From the NCBI GenBank assembly GCA_947593515.1, contig CANQDQ010000003.1, positions 106,855 to 170,854 on the forward strand: a stretch of DNA of 64,000 nt. The letters run 5' to 3'. A program made the translations under genes and the position numbers. The stretch comes from an uncultured Bacteroidales bacterium (lineage in GTDB: Bacteria > Bacteroidota > Bacteroidia > Bacteroidales > UBA11471). Positions 17,391-26,153 of this stretch are shown here, piece after piece; within the stretch, counting starts at the first letter, position 1, and each line of letters starts with the position of its first letter. The notes under the pieces were generated by a model. It did no database searches. It was not told the origin of the DNA and was given only the letters and a program-made list of their open reading frames with translations.

Positions 17391-20300
17391 TCAGAAACCG
17401 AAGTTAAGCGTAACGCCATAAGAGCGCTGAATCGGATAGCCGCGCAGCGATTCGGGGTCGATGCCGTTTTCGAGCGACGATACGGTAAAGAGGTTGCTGC
17501 CCTGCAAGGCGATACTGAATGTATTGACTTTCATTTTTTTCAGCAAGCGGGCAGGGAATGCATATCCCACCGTCAGCGAACGCAGGCGCAGATAGTTGCA
17601 ATTCCGAACCCAAAAATCAGATTCCTTGCGGTTGTTGTCGTTGCGCGAAGCGAATTTTATGCGGGGGTATGCCGCATTCGGATTTTGTTCGCTCCACGTG
17701 TCGGTGAGATGGTAGCGCTGGAATCGCTGCAAACTGCTGCTTTCGAGGGTATAGAGTTCGTTTATTTGCTGGCTGTATCCGGTAACGCCCTGCAACATGG
17801 CATTCATATAGAAGCCTTTGTAACTCAGTCCGAAACTGAAACTTGCCGAGAAATCGGGATAGGAGGAGCTTTTCATATAGACGCGGTCGGCGGTGGAAAT
17901 GACGTTATCGCCATTGACGTCTTTATACTTGATGTCGCCGGGTGCAAGCGTGGAGTTGCCCATGCCGTCCTGATCGATAGGGTAAGCGGCTATCTCTTCC
18001 CACGACCGGAAAAGTCCGTCGGACTGATAGAGCAGCCACAGCTGACTGCTGCGCCCTTTCCGGCGCTGGTGCGGCTCTACCGACGATTCGTCGCCGTAGT
18101 CGAGCACCTTGTCGAATGTTTTCGAGAGAGTGAAAGCCACATCGTATTTGAATTGTCCGACACTGTTTTTGTGGCTGATAGTCAAATCCCAGCCCCATGC
18201 CTTGATTTTTCCGAAATTGACATAGGGAACATTGCCTCCTGTCCCCGCCGTCGGCGGATAGAGATAGGTGGGCGCATAAGTAAGCATATCGGTTTTGAAG
18301 CGCCAATAGTATTCATACGTAACGGCAATGCGGTTTTTCCACAATCCGGCATCGACGGCCACGTTGTAGTCATGGCTCTTTTCCCATTTCAAATCGGGGT
18401 TGGGAAAGCTGTTCGGGTCGGGAATGATGCCCGGTTTGAAATTGCCGTCTATCTGGTAGCCGGAGTTCACCGTATAAATATAATTCATCAGGTAGCCGTA
18501 ATCGGACAGCACGGCATCGCGTCCCAATACGCCGGTGGAAGCCCGCAGTTTGAAATTGGAAACGACCGGTTGGCTCCACTCCTTGAAAAAGGTTTCGTTG
18601 GAGAGCACCCACGCAGCCGATGCGGTGGGGAAGAAGCCCCAGCGGTGTTCAGGAGGCAGTTTGGTGGAGCCGTCCAACCGGAAACTCGTTTCCACGAAAT
18701 AGCGGTTGTCGTATCCGTAGGTAAAACGCCCGATAAGCGACGCCCGCTGGTTGAAATATTCGTCGCCCACCAAGCGGCTGTCGGTTGCCGTACCGAGCAC
18801 TTCGGGATATTTTCCCGCCATATTGTTGTTCGTTCCCGTCATGTAGCGGTTGCGGTAATCTTGATAATTGACGACCGCCATGGCTCCGAAATCGTGTTTT
18901 TCGCGAAATGTCCGGTTGTAATTGATGCCTCCCTCGAAGAGCTTGTTATCGACGGACTGGTCGCGTTGCGAAAGCGAAATTTTGGCAGTCGGGTAAGTGG
19001 TAAGGGGGTCTTCGGTTATCGCGCCGGTTTCGGCATCGTAGAGATAAAGCGTTTCGGGGCTGTTGAAGGTGGAATTGACAGAGTTGTTGTTGTCGATGGT
19101 GGCTTTGAGATAGACCGACATTCCTTTCAAAAAGGGAAAATCATAGGTCAATGTCGCCGAAAGCGTATTGAAATTGGTCTTGTTGCGTATATATCCGCCA
19201 AGCCCGTCTACCGCCAACAGGGGGTTGCTGCCGCTGATGCTTGCCAATTCCCCGCTCGTGAAACGCAGCACTTGCAGGGGAGAATAAGAGTATGCCGCGT
19301 CAATGGTCGTATAGCTCGTGTTTTTGTTGTTGGAGCGGTTGCCGGTAATATCGAGCGAGAGGGTAAGTCCTTTGGTGATATAGGCATCGAGTTTGGCGGC
19401 ATAGTTGAAACGGTTGCGCCCCACGCCCGAATAGAGCCCTTTCATGTAGGTGTAGCCGCCCGAAACGTAATATTTCACAAATCGGTTTCCGCCTGCCACC
19501 GACACGCTGTGCAGTGTCGTGAAGCCGAACTTGTCGAGGTAATCGAGCAGATTTTCGTTGCCGTAGAGATTGGGGTTGCTGCCCAAAGCATCGAGGTCGT
19601 ATTTTTCATAGACATCATCGCCGCGTGCATCGACAGCGCGGTTGAAAAGTTCGGCATATTCCCGTGCATCGAGGAAATCGGGCAGGCAGGTGGCTTGCTG
19701 CATATTGAACTGTCCCCGATAGTTTACGCGCACTTTCTGGTTGTCCGTACCCCGTTTTGTTTTCACCAAAATCACGCCGTTGGCGGCACGGGCGCCATAC
19801 ACGGCGGCGGCGGCGCCGTCTTTGAGCAGCGATATGCTTTCGATGTCGTCGGGATTCAAATCGGACATACGCAGCTCGCCGTCGGAGGTGTTTTCTCCGA
19901 AACGGGGCACGCCGTCGATAACTAACAGCGGCGTGCCGTTGATACCGCGTATGCGAATATCCGACTCCCTGCCCGAACTGGGGTCGCCGGTGGGGTTTTG
20001 CACAGTTACGCCGGCAACGAGTCCCACCAATGCCTCGTTCACATTCATCACGGGCATACGTTTGAGGTCTTCGCCCTGTACGACTTCGACAGAGCTTGTC
20101 AATGCCGCTTTTTTCTGCGTACCGTATCCCACGACAATGACTTCATCGAGTTGCCGCGCATCTTCTTCGAGAACGACTTTCAAACTTTCCTGTCCCGCCT
20201 TCACGGGTATTTCGCGCGTGGTGTAGCCCAAAAACGAGACGACAAGGACGGGTGTCTCGCCGACAGTCGTCAGGGAAAAGGCGCCTTCGCCGTCGCTCAT

Positions 20301-20462
20301 GGTAAGGAGATTCGTATCTTTGACTTTTACGGTGGCGCCGGCTATGGGATTTCCGGCCGGGTCGCTGACGGAACCGGTTACTTTTCCCACGCCCAACCCT
20401 TGTGCAAAAGCGATTCCGCACGAAAGCGACGCGATAAGAACGAGCAAGATATATTTTTTCAT
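17391..20462 (-). CDS. SusC/RagA family TonB-linked outer-membrane transporter
   Basis: 1023 residues. Signal peptide to about residue 21, a carboxypeptidase-regulatory-like beta-sandwich (VTGSVSDPAGNPIAGATV...) at about 28-110, then the SusC signature DEVIVVGYGTQKK with the plug domain (about 115-230) and a C-terminal 22-strand beta-barrel that ends in YGVTLNFGF with the terminal Phe typical of such barrels. It moves ligands across the outer membrane powered by TonB. Its SusD partner starts 16 bases downstream. Length is normal. Confidence 0.95.
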   Translation of the reverse strand: MKKYILLVLIASLSCGIAFAQGLGVGKVTGSVSDPAGNPIAGATVKVKDTNLLTMSDGEGAFSLTTVGETPVLVVSFLGYTTREIPVKAGQESLKVVLEEDARQLDEVIVVGYGTQKKAALTSSVEVVQGEDLKRMPVMNVNEALVGLVAGVTVQNPTGDPSSGRESDIRIRGINGTPLLVIDGVPRFGENTSDGELRMSDLNPDDIESISLLKDGAAAAVYGARAANGVILVKTKRGTDNQKVRVNYRGQFNMQQATCLPDFLDAREYAELFNRAVDARGDDVYEKYDLDALGSNPNLYGNENLLDYLDKFGFTTLHSVSVAGGNRFVKYYVSGGYTYMKGLYSGVGRNRFNYAAKLDAYITKGLTLSLDITGNRSNNKNTSYTTIDAAYSYSPLQVLRFTSGELASISGSNPLLAVDGLGGYIRNKTNFNTLSATLTYDFPFLKGMSVYLKATIDNNNSVNSTFNSPETLYLYDAETGAITEDPLTTYPTAKISLSQRDQSVDNKLFEGGINYNRTFREKHDFGAMAVVNYQDYRNRYMTGTNNNMAGKYPEVLGTATDSRLVGDEYFNQRASLIGRFTYGYDNRYFVETSFRLDGSTKLPPEHRWGFFPTASAAWVLSNETFFKEWSQPVVSNFKLRASTGVLGRDAVLSDYGYLMNYIYTVNSGYQIDGNFKPGIIPDPNSFPNPDLKWEKSHDYNVAVDAGLWKNRIAVTYEYYWRFKTDMLTYAPTYLYPPTAGTGGNVPYVNFGKIKAWGWDLTISHKNSVGQFKYDVAFTLSKTFDKVLDYGDESSVEPHQRRKGRSSQLWLLYQSDGLFRSWEEIAAYPIDQDGMGNSTLAPGDIKYKDVNGDNVISTADRVYMKSSSYPDFSASFSFGLSYKGFYMNAMLQGVTGYSQQINELYTLESSSLQRFQRYHLTDTWSEQNPNAAYPRIKFASRNDNNRKESDFWVRNCNYLRLRSLTVGYAFPARLLKKMKVNTFSIALQGSNLFTVSSLENGIDPESLRGYPIQRSYGVTLNFGF

Positions 20463-20472
20463 AAGCGGAATG

Positions 20473-23073
20473 TTAGCGGTTGAAGAGTTCTTCTATCTGC
20501 AACAGCCGATAGTCGTAAAATTCGCGGGTCTGCCGGTCGGGCGCGGCAGCCTTGCGGCTTTTGTAGAGCGATTCTATTTTTCGGAGCTGTGCTGTCATCA
20601 GGGGGGCTATCCGATTTCGGGATATTCCCTGCTGCCCGAGATTGTATCTTACGAAGCCGTTTTCGCCGGCATGGCTGCCGCATGCCGTATGGCTGCACGG
20701 CACATCGGGACAGTCGGCTATGCCCTGCACTTCGCGGTAAGCGTCAAATGCCTGTTTGGCGGCGGCAGCGCTTTTTTCGTTTTTGTCCAAACCGCTGTAC
20801 GACATCATCAGGGCAAGGGCGGCAGCCTGCAAATCCTGCTCCTGTGCATCGAGCGCTTTCCCCTGATAAGAGAGTTTGAATATTTCGGCAATCGCATCGT
20901 CGAGATAGCCTTCGAGAGTGTAGTTTTCCGCATTGTCCGCCATAGAGCTTTCGTCGATACGGTAGAGCGCCGTTTGGTTGAGCAGGCAGGCAACGATGCT
21001 GCGGCGCAGACCGGCATTGCAATCCATATTGCGGTCGAGCTTCATCATCAATGCCGGCGGGGTAAGCCAGCGGTCGTATGTGCGGGCTTGCCGCAAGAGC
21101 CACTGCATCGCCTGTTTTTGGGTCTTCTTATTTATATAGGTACGCGCGAGGGCATTCGTACCCTGCCGGGCATCGCTGTATTCGATGCCGCCGATATACG
21201 CCATGACATGACCTATATGGCGGGAATACTGTTTCACGAGTTGTTCGTACACGACACCGAGCGGCTCGTAAGTCTCGCCGGGCTCGGCAGCCCATTGTTC
21301 CAGATTCTGCATGATGATTTCCAGATTGGAAACGGCATAATCGCCGGCGCGCAGATGGTCGTTGCCCAAGTCTTCGGTCTGGTCGGTGGGATCGACGGTT
21401 CCCATAAACTGCTGGGCGCCGAATGTGTACATGGGGTCGCCGGCTTTTTCTTCTATCCAAGCTGTCAGGACAGCTTTTTCATCGTCTGGCGTCGCCGCAT
21501 CGGGAATAAGGCGATAGCCCCAATCGATGGCATATATATCGTACACGCCGAGTATGGGCGGGGTGAGTTTCACGCCGCGCTCCAAGTCGCCCGGTCGGGC
21601 GACGAAATTGTTGCGGGCATAGTCCATGATGCTGGGCGTCGTGCCGTATTTCTGCGTGAATGCGGGACTGCGCAGCGAATCGACAGGGAAAGCGTAACTT
21701 GCACCCATATTGTGCATCAGCCCCAGCGTGTGCCCTATTTCATGGGAAGCCACATAACGCATCGACTCCTGCATCACTTCGTCGTCGAATACCGGTTTGC
21801 GCACGCGGGCATCGACGGCAGCGGTCTGGCAAAAACGCCAGTCGTGCAGCAGCGAGATGATATTGTGATACCAAATAACGTCGGCGGTGAGTATTTCGCC
21901 GCTGCGCGGGTCGACAAAGCTCGGGCCCATCGCGTTGGCAATGGTGGTCGTGGCGTATTTCACGCAGCTGTACCGCATATCGTCGGGGTCGAAATCAGGG
22001 TCGTCGGCGGGATAGTCGCGCGCCTGCACGGCATTTTTGAATCCGGCTGCCTCGAACGCGGCATTCCAGTCTTCTATCCCCTGTTTCACGGCGACTCTCC
22101 ATTTTTCGGGAAATGCGCTATCGACGTAAAAAACAATCGGTTTCTGCGGCTCCACGAGTTCGCCGGCGAAGTAGCGTTCACGGTCTTCGTCTTTGGGTTC
22201 GAGGCGCCAGCGGTGTATGTACTCGCTCGTATAAATCTTGTCTTTTTCGGTCGTGTACACCGAGCAGTCGCTGTAAAAATAGCCCACCCGCATATCGTGC
22301 AGACGCCGGCGCATCGGCTCTTTCGGAAGCCGCACGAACGACCGGTGCATCTGCACCGTGTAAGGCTCGTTCAGCGGAGTGGTGCTGAACGACAGGCAGC
22401 TCTCTATTTCGATGTTGTCGGGAAATGTCTTGACGCCGGTAATGGAGGAGGCATCGGACACAAAGGTCGCCTTGATATTGCTTTTACGGGAGAGCAGCGC
22501 CGATGCCGGATTCGATATTATCGGGCTGATGCACTTTTCGTTGCCACCGAAAAAGGAGGTTACGTCGATGACCACACTGCTGTCGGTGCGGGCTTCTATC
22601 TTAAAGGCTTTCAATATCGGATTTTGGAAATTCCGGTCGAAAGAGGCGGCTATCGGCTCGCCGGCTTCCGCCTGACTGCCGGTCTGTACCTTATGCAAAA
22701 AGACGTTGTTTTCGTTACGGCTCAACGAGAGCAGCATCGGCTGTCCCACCATCTGCCCCGCCACGAAATCCTGCGTATTGCTGGTGGCAGCCATGCGGTT
22801 CGACAGCAGGTAGGCATCGTCGAAAGCCGTATCGGGAATTTCCCAATAGAGCTTGTTCTGTTTTGAAAAATGGGTGATAAAAAGTCCTTTCTTCGTTTCC
22901 GAATCTTTGATGAGTTTCCGATACTCCACACTGTCTTTGTTTGCAGGCGGCGCGACAACGGCGGCAACTTCCGGTTTCTTTTTCTTCTTTTTTCCGAAAG
23001 CCTCATTCGGACAGGAAAACAACAACGCGCCCGAAAGACCTAACGCGAACAGAATTAACGAGTTTATTTTCAT
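20473..23073 (-). CDS. Zinc-dependent metalloprotease with DUF5117-like domain
   Basis: 866 residues. A signal peptide with a possible lipid-modified Cys (LLFSC) precedes a Lys-rich linker (KKKKKKPE), then a DUF5117-like N-terminal region (about 50-300). The catalytic motif HEIGHTLGLMHNMGAS is at about residues 444-459 (HExxHxxGxxHN, gluzincin/metzincin-like). A helical C-terminal domain follows. It is the first gene of the minus-strand SusCD operon, 10 bases before susC, so it likely supplies peptides to the importer. I use ATG 23071-23073; ATG 23092-23094 adds seven residues before the signal. Confidence 0.87.
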   Translation of the reverse strand: MKINSLILFALGLSGALLFSCPNEAFGKKKKKKPEVAAVVAPPANKDSVEYRKLIKDSETKKGLFITHFSKQNKLYWEIPDTAFDDAYLLSNRMAATSNTQDFVAGQMVGQPMLLSLSRNENNVFLHKVQTGSQAEAGEPIAASFDRNFQNPILKAFKIEARTDSSVVIDVTSFFGGNEKCISPIISNPASALLSRKSNIKATFVSDASSITGVKTFPDNIEIESCLSFSTTPLNEPYTVQMHRSFVRLPKEPMRRRLHDMRVGYFYSDCSVYTTEKDKIYTSEYIHRWRLEPKDEDRERYFAGELVEPQKPIVFYVDSAFPEKWRVAVKQGIEDWNAAFEAAGFKNAVQARDYPADDPDFDPDDMRYSCVKYATTTIANAMGPSFVDPRSGEILTADVIWYHNIISLLHDWRFCQTAAVDARVRKPVFDDEVMQESMRYVASHEIGHTLGLMHNMGASYAFPVDSLRSPAFTQKYGTTPSIMDYARNNFVARPGDLERGVKLTPPILGVYDIYAIDWGYRLIPDAATPDDEKAVLTAWIEEKAGDPMYTFGAQQFMGTVDPTDQTEDLGNDHLRAGDYAVSNLEIIMQNLEQWAAEPGETYEPLGVVYEQLVKQYSRHIGHVMAYIGGIEYSDARQGTNALARTYINKKTQKQAMQWLLRQARTYDRWLTPPALMMKLDRNMDCNAGLRRSIVACLLNQTALYRIDESSMADNAENYTLEGYLDDAIAEIFKLSYQGKALDAQEQDLQAAALALMMSYSGLDKNEKSAAAAKQAFDAYREVQGIADCPDVPCSHTACGSHAGENGFVRYNLGQQGISRNRIAPLMTAQLRKIESLYKSRKAAAPDRQTREFYDYRLLQIEELFNR

Positions 23074-23123
23074 GTGATGAAGTATATCGCTCATTTATTT
23101 TTTATTAAAAAATAGAAATTCGC

Positions 23124-23156
23124 TTGCAAGAATATAAAATTGCATATCTTTGCAAA
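23124..23156. promoter_or_regulatory. Overlapping divergent promoters (LRR gene + / protease-SusCD operon -)
   Basis: On the + strand, TTG 23124-23126 and TATCTTTG 23145-23152 are 18 bases apart, serving the LRR gene whose ATG is 38 bases downstream. On the - strand, TTTG (caaa at 23153-23156) and TATTCTTG (23127-23134, one mismatch to TAnnTTTG) are also 18 bases apart, aimed at the protease-SusCD operon. The two promoters share the same about 33 bases, so binding to one may exclude the other. Confidence 0.62.
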
Positions 23157-23189
23157 TGTAATAAACAAAAACCATAAAACTACACGAAC

Positions 23190-25691
23190 ATGAGAAAAAT
23201 TACCATTTTTTTATCTTTATTGTTCGGGGCACTCGGCGTGAATGCCCAAGAACAAGAAGTGATGCTGACCATGACAGCGGAAGCCGGCGGCTCTTTCGAT
23301 GTCGATGTTTATTGCGCCTCTGCCGGACAAACCATCTCGGTAGACTGGGGCGACGGAGAGTTGCAAACTTATAATAATATCGCCTCCGACCAAGAGGTAG
23401 ATTGGGCTACAAAAATCGAGGGCACCATCAAAGGCGATGGTCTCGTGAAATTCTATGGAACAGCCTCCGAACTCGTTACCTTTGAATCGATCTACTCCGC
23501 CAACGGCGGTGCTAAGGTTACGGCTATCGACCTTTCCCAAACTACCAATCTCACAAAACTGACAATGCAAACCCACGCCCTCTCGGAAATCGATTTGAAA
23601 CCTTTGACCAAATTGACTTCCCTCACCCTTTCCAACAACCGGCTGACGGCTATCGACCTCTCTGCCAATACGCTGCTTTCCTCCCTTAAAATCGACGGCA
23701 ATCAATTGACGAAAGCCGATTTGACCGGTCTGGATAAAGTCTCCACTTTACTTATTTCCAACAACCCCATAACGGAACTGACTCTTCCCGAAGGTGGTGC
23801 ACTGAAAACCCTTACGGCTTTGAATCTCTCTATTTCCGGCGCATTGGATTTGACCAAATTCCCCGCTTTGGCCACTGTGAATGTAAGCGGTGCTCAATTG
23901 ACTTCGATCGATGCCTCCGGCATGGAACTCACCTCCCTCTTCTGCCAAAACAACCGTTTGACGGAATTGAAAGTCGGAACGGTAAAGACCACCTTGAATT
24001 GCAGCGGTAACTGCCTGTCGCTCGATGCGCTGCCGGTAAAAGGCTCTACAAAGAACTTTACCTACGCACCGCAAGATGAATACGTTTTGCCGGAGTCTAT
24101 CGACGCCGGAGGAAACATCGACCTCTCTGCCATGGCTTCGCTGCAAGGCGTCCTCGAAGAAGCCACTCCTTCGACTTTCACGTGGAAATATGCCGCCGAC
24201 AGTTCGGTCGTAGATGCCTCCAAATACACCGCAGCAGACGGCGTATTCACTTTCCCCGAAGCTATGGATTCTATCTTCTGTGAAATCTCTACGACGGCAT
24301 TCCCCGACTTCGCAGGCAATAATGCCTTTACTACCACACCTGTGTTAGTAAAGGAAAAAGGAGAACCGATGCTGACCCTGACAGCAGATGCCGGCGGCTC
24401 TTTCGATGTTGATGTTTACTGTGCCTCTGCCGGACAAACCATCTCGGTAGACTGGGGCGACGGACAGTTGCAAACTTATAATAATATCGCCTCCGACCAA
24501 GAGGTAGATTGGGCTACAAAAATCGAGGGCACCATCAAAGGCGATGGTCTCGTGAAATTCTATGGAACAGCCTCCGAACTCGTTACCTTTGAATCGATCT
24601 ACTCCGCCAACGGCGGTGCTAAGGTTACGGCTATCGACCTTTCCCAAACTACCAATCTCACAAAACTGACAATGCAAACCCACGCCCTCTCGGAAATCGA
24701 TTTGAAACCTTTGACCAAATTGACTTCCCTCACCCTTTCCAACAACCGGCTGACGGCTATCGACCTCTCTGCCAATACGCTGCTTTCCTCCCTTAAAATC
24801 GACGGCAATCAATTGACGAAAGCCGATTTGACCGGTCTGGATAAAGTCTCCACTTTACTTATTTCCAACAACCCCATAACGGAACTGACTCTTCCCGAAG
24901 GTGGTGCACTGAAAACCCTTACGGCTTTGAATCTCTCTATTTCCGGCGCATTGGATTTGACCAAATTCCCCGCTTTGGCCACTGTGAATGTAAGCGGTGC
25001 TCAATTGACTTCGATCGATGCCTCCGGCATGGAACTCACCTCCCTCTTCTGCCAAAACAACCGTTTGACGGAATTGAAAGTCGGAACGGTAAAGACCACC
25101 TTGAATTGCAGCGGTAACTGCCTGTCGCTCGATGCGCTGCCGGTAAAAGGCTCTACAAAGAACTTTACCTACGCACCGCAAGATGAATACGTTTTGCCGG
25201 AGTCTATCGACGCCGGAGGAAACATCGACCTCTCTGCCATGGCTTCGCTGCAAGGCGTCCTCGAAGAAGCCACTCCTTCGACTTTCACGTGGAAATATGC
25301 CGCCGACAGTTCGGTCGTAGATGCCTCCAAATACACCGCAGCAGACGGCGTATTCACTTTCCCCGAAGCTATGGACTCCATCTTCTGCGAAATCTCTACA
25401 ACGGCATTCCCCGCTTTCGCAGACAATAATGCTTTCACTACCACTCCTGTGTTAGTAAAAGCCTCATCGGCAGTTCCAAGCATTCAGGAACATACCGTAC
25501 AGGTAACGGCTTCTGACGGCTGCATCACCGTAACGAATGTACCTGCCGGCACGGAAGTGCGGATTTACAACACCGCAGGACAACTGCTCGCCGCCAAGAT
25601 TGCCGACGGTAACGTCGTATTCAGCGGTCTGGCAAAAGGTATCTACTTCGTAAATGCAGGCAGCGAAAAAATAAAAGTTGGACTCAACTAA
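23190..25691 (+). CDS. Secreted leucine-rich-repeat protein with internal duplication
   Basis: 833 residues. A signal peptide (KITIFLSLLFGALGVNA) is followed by two near-identical 369-residue units. Each unit has a small beta-rich part with SVDWGDG (PKD-like) and about ten LRR turns of about 22 residues (LTKLTMQTHALSEIDLKPL, LTALNLSISGALDLTKFPAL), then an acidic linker. The last about 70 residues (TNVPAGTEVRIYNTAGQLLA...LAKGIYFVNA) form a T9SS type A sorting domain. It is therefore likely to be a cell-surface adhesin or binding protein. It starts 31 bases after the predicted start site and is followed by two terminators, as a single-gene transcript. Ligand unknown. Confidence 0.85.
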   Translation: MRKITIFLSLLFGALGVNAQEQEVMLTMTAEAGGSFDVDVYCASAGQTISVDWGDGELQTYNNIASDQEVDWATKIEGTIKGDGLVKFYGTASELVTFESIYSANGGAKVTAIDLSQTTNLTKLTMQTHALSEIDLKPLTKLTSLTLSNNRLTAIDLSANTLLSSLKIDGNQLTKADLTGLDKVSTLLISNNPITELTLPEGGALKTLTALNLSISGALDLTKFPALATVNVSGAQLTSIDASGMELTSLFCQNNRLTELKVGTVKTTLNCSGNCLSLDALPVKGSTKNFTYAPQDEYVLPESIDAGGNIDLSAMASLQGVLEEATPSTFTWKYAADSSVVDASKYTAADGVFTFPEAMDSIFCEISTTAFPDFAGNNAFTTTPVLVKEKGEPMLTLTADAGGSFDVDVYCASAGQTISVDWGDGQLQTYNNIASDQEVDWATKIEGTIKGDGLVKFYGTASELVTFESIYSANGGAKVTAIDLSQTTNLTKLTMQTHALSEIDLKPLTKLTSLTLSNNRLTAIDLSANTLLSSLKIDGNQLTKADLTGLDKVSTLLISNNPITELTLPEGGALKTLTALNLSISGALDLTKFPALATVNVSGAQLTSIDASGMELTSLFCQNNRLTELKVGTVKTTLNCSGNCLSLDALPVKGSTKNFTYAPQDEYVLPESIDAGGNIDLSAMASLQGVLEEATPSTFTWKYAADSSVVDASKYTAADGVFTFPEAMDSIFCEISTTAFPAFADNNAFTTTPVLVKASSAVPSIQEHTVQVTASDGCITVTNVPAGTEVRIYNTAGQLLAAKIADGNVVFSGLAKGIYFVNAGSEKIKVGLN
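23260..24366 (+). repeat. Internal repeat unit 1 of the LRR gene (1107 bp)
   Basis: First of two in-frame copies. The central part, 23359-24268 (910 bp), reads identical to 24466-25375 of unit 2. The outer 100 bp on each side differ by several substitutions. Confidence 0.9.
24367..25473 (+). repeat. Internal repeat unit 2 of the LRR gene (1107 bp)
   Basis: Second copy, directly adjacent to unit 1. The unit length is exactly 369 codons, so the reading frame is kept. Confidence 0.9.
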
Positions 25692-25711
25692 AATCCGGCT
25701 TTCCTGAAAGC

Positions 25712-25742
25712 AAAAATGGCGGAGAAATTCTCCGCCATTTTT
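25712..25742 (+). terminator. Terminator of the LRR gene
   Basis: AAATGGCGGAGA and TCTCCGCCATTT form a stem of about 12 bp with a 3-base loop, followed by TTT. It lies 21 bases after the LRR stop codon. Confidence 0.85.
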
Positions 25743-25753
25743 CATCTCCGCAC

Positions 25754-25784
25754 AAAAAAGCCCCGCCGACGGCGGGGCTTTTTA
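25754..25784. terminator. Bidirectional terminator
   Basis: AAAAAGCCCCGCC and GGCGGGGCTTTTT pair around a short loop. T-runs follow on both strands, so it backs up the LRR terminator and ends the ferredoxin transcript arriving on the minus strand. Its core matches the hairpin at 11981-12013. Confidence 0.9.
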
Positions 25785-25801
25785 TTTCCCTTGCTTTGCG
25801 A

Positions 25802-25972
25802 TTATTCGCCCGGGTGAATAGCACCGGTGGGACAAGCGTCGGCGCAAGTGCCGCAGTCGAGGCATTTTTCGGGATCGATTTTGTAGATATCGCCTTCCGA
25901 AATAGCGCCGGCAGGACATTCGCCCATACACGTTCCGCAAGCAACACAATCGTCACTGATTACGTAAGCCAT
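25802..25972 (-). CDS. 2[4Fe-4S] ferredoxin
   Basis: 56 residues. Two CxxCxxCxxxCP-type motifs are seen: CVACGTCMGECP (residues 9-20) and CLDCGTCADACP (37-48), each with the following Gly-Ala-Ile turn. These bind two [4Fe-4S] clusters, as in clostridial-type ferredoxins that carry electrons for anaerobic enzymes such as pyruvate:ferredoxin oxidoreductase. The frame runs from ATG 25970-25972 to TAA. It is a single-gene unit with its own promoter and terminator. Confidence 0.95.
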   Translation of the reverse strand: MAYVISDDCVACGTCMGECPAGAISEGDIYKIDPEKCLDCGTCADACPTGAIHPGE

Positions 25973-26014
25973 GATTTTGAGTTTTTAATTAGTACTAATA
26001 TTGAGTGTGTCCGA

Positions 26015-26045
26015 CAAAAGTAAATCTTTTCTTTTTCCCAAGCAA
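26015..26045 (-). promoter_or_regulatory. Promoter of the ferredoxin gene
   Basis: On the minus strand TTG (26043-26045) and TACTTTTG (26015-26022) are 20 bases apart, matching the -33/-7 pattern. The ATG is 42 bases downstream. Confidence 0.7.
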
Positions 26046-26153
26046 TTAAAAAGCGATAAAAATTTCATATAAAATTTTTTTGGCGGCATTTTCCGGCGTA
26101 TCGGCAATATTTCCACCGTTTCGGCGTTTTAATCATACCCGACACATACCGCA

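Noticed and set aside
17283..19925. 880-codon + strand open frame opposite susC
   Set aside because: Antisense to a well-supported SusC gene; no motif, and such frames also occur opposite parC, the metalloprotease and fusA.
23260..25473. CRISPR or short tandem repeat array
   Set aside because: The repeat is two 1107-bp coding units, with no spacer structure.
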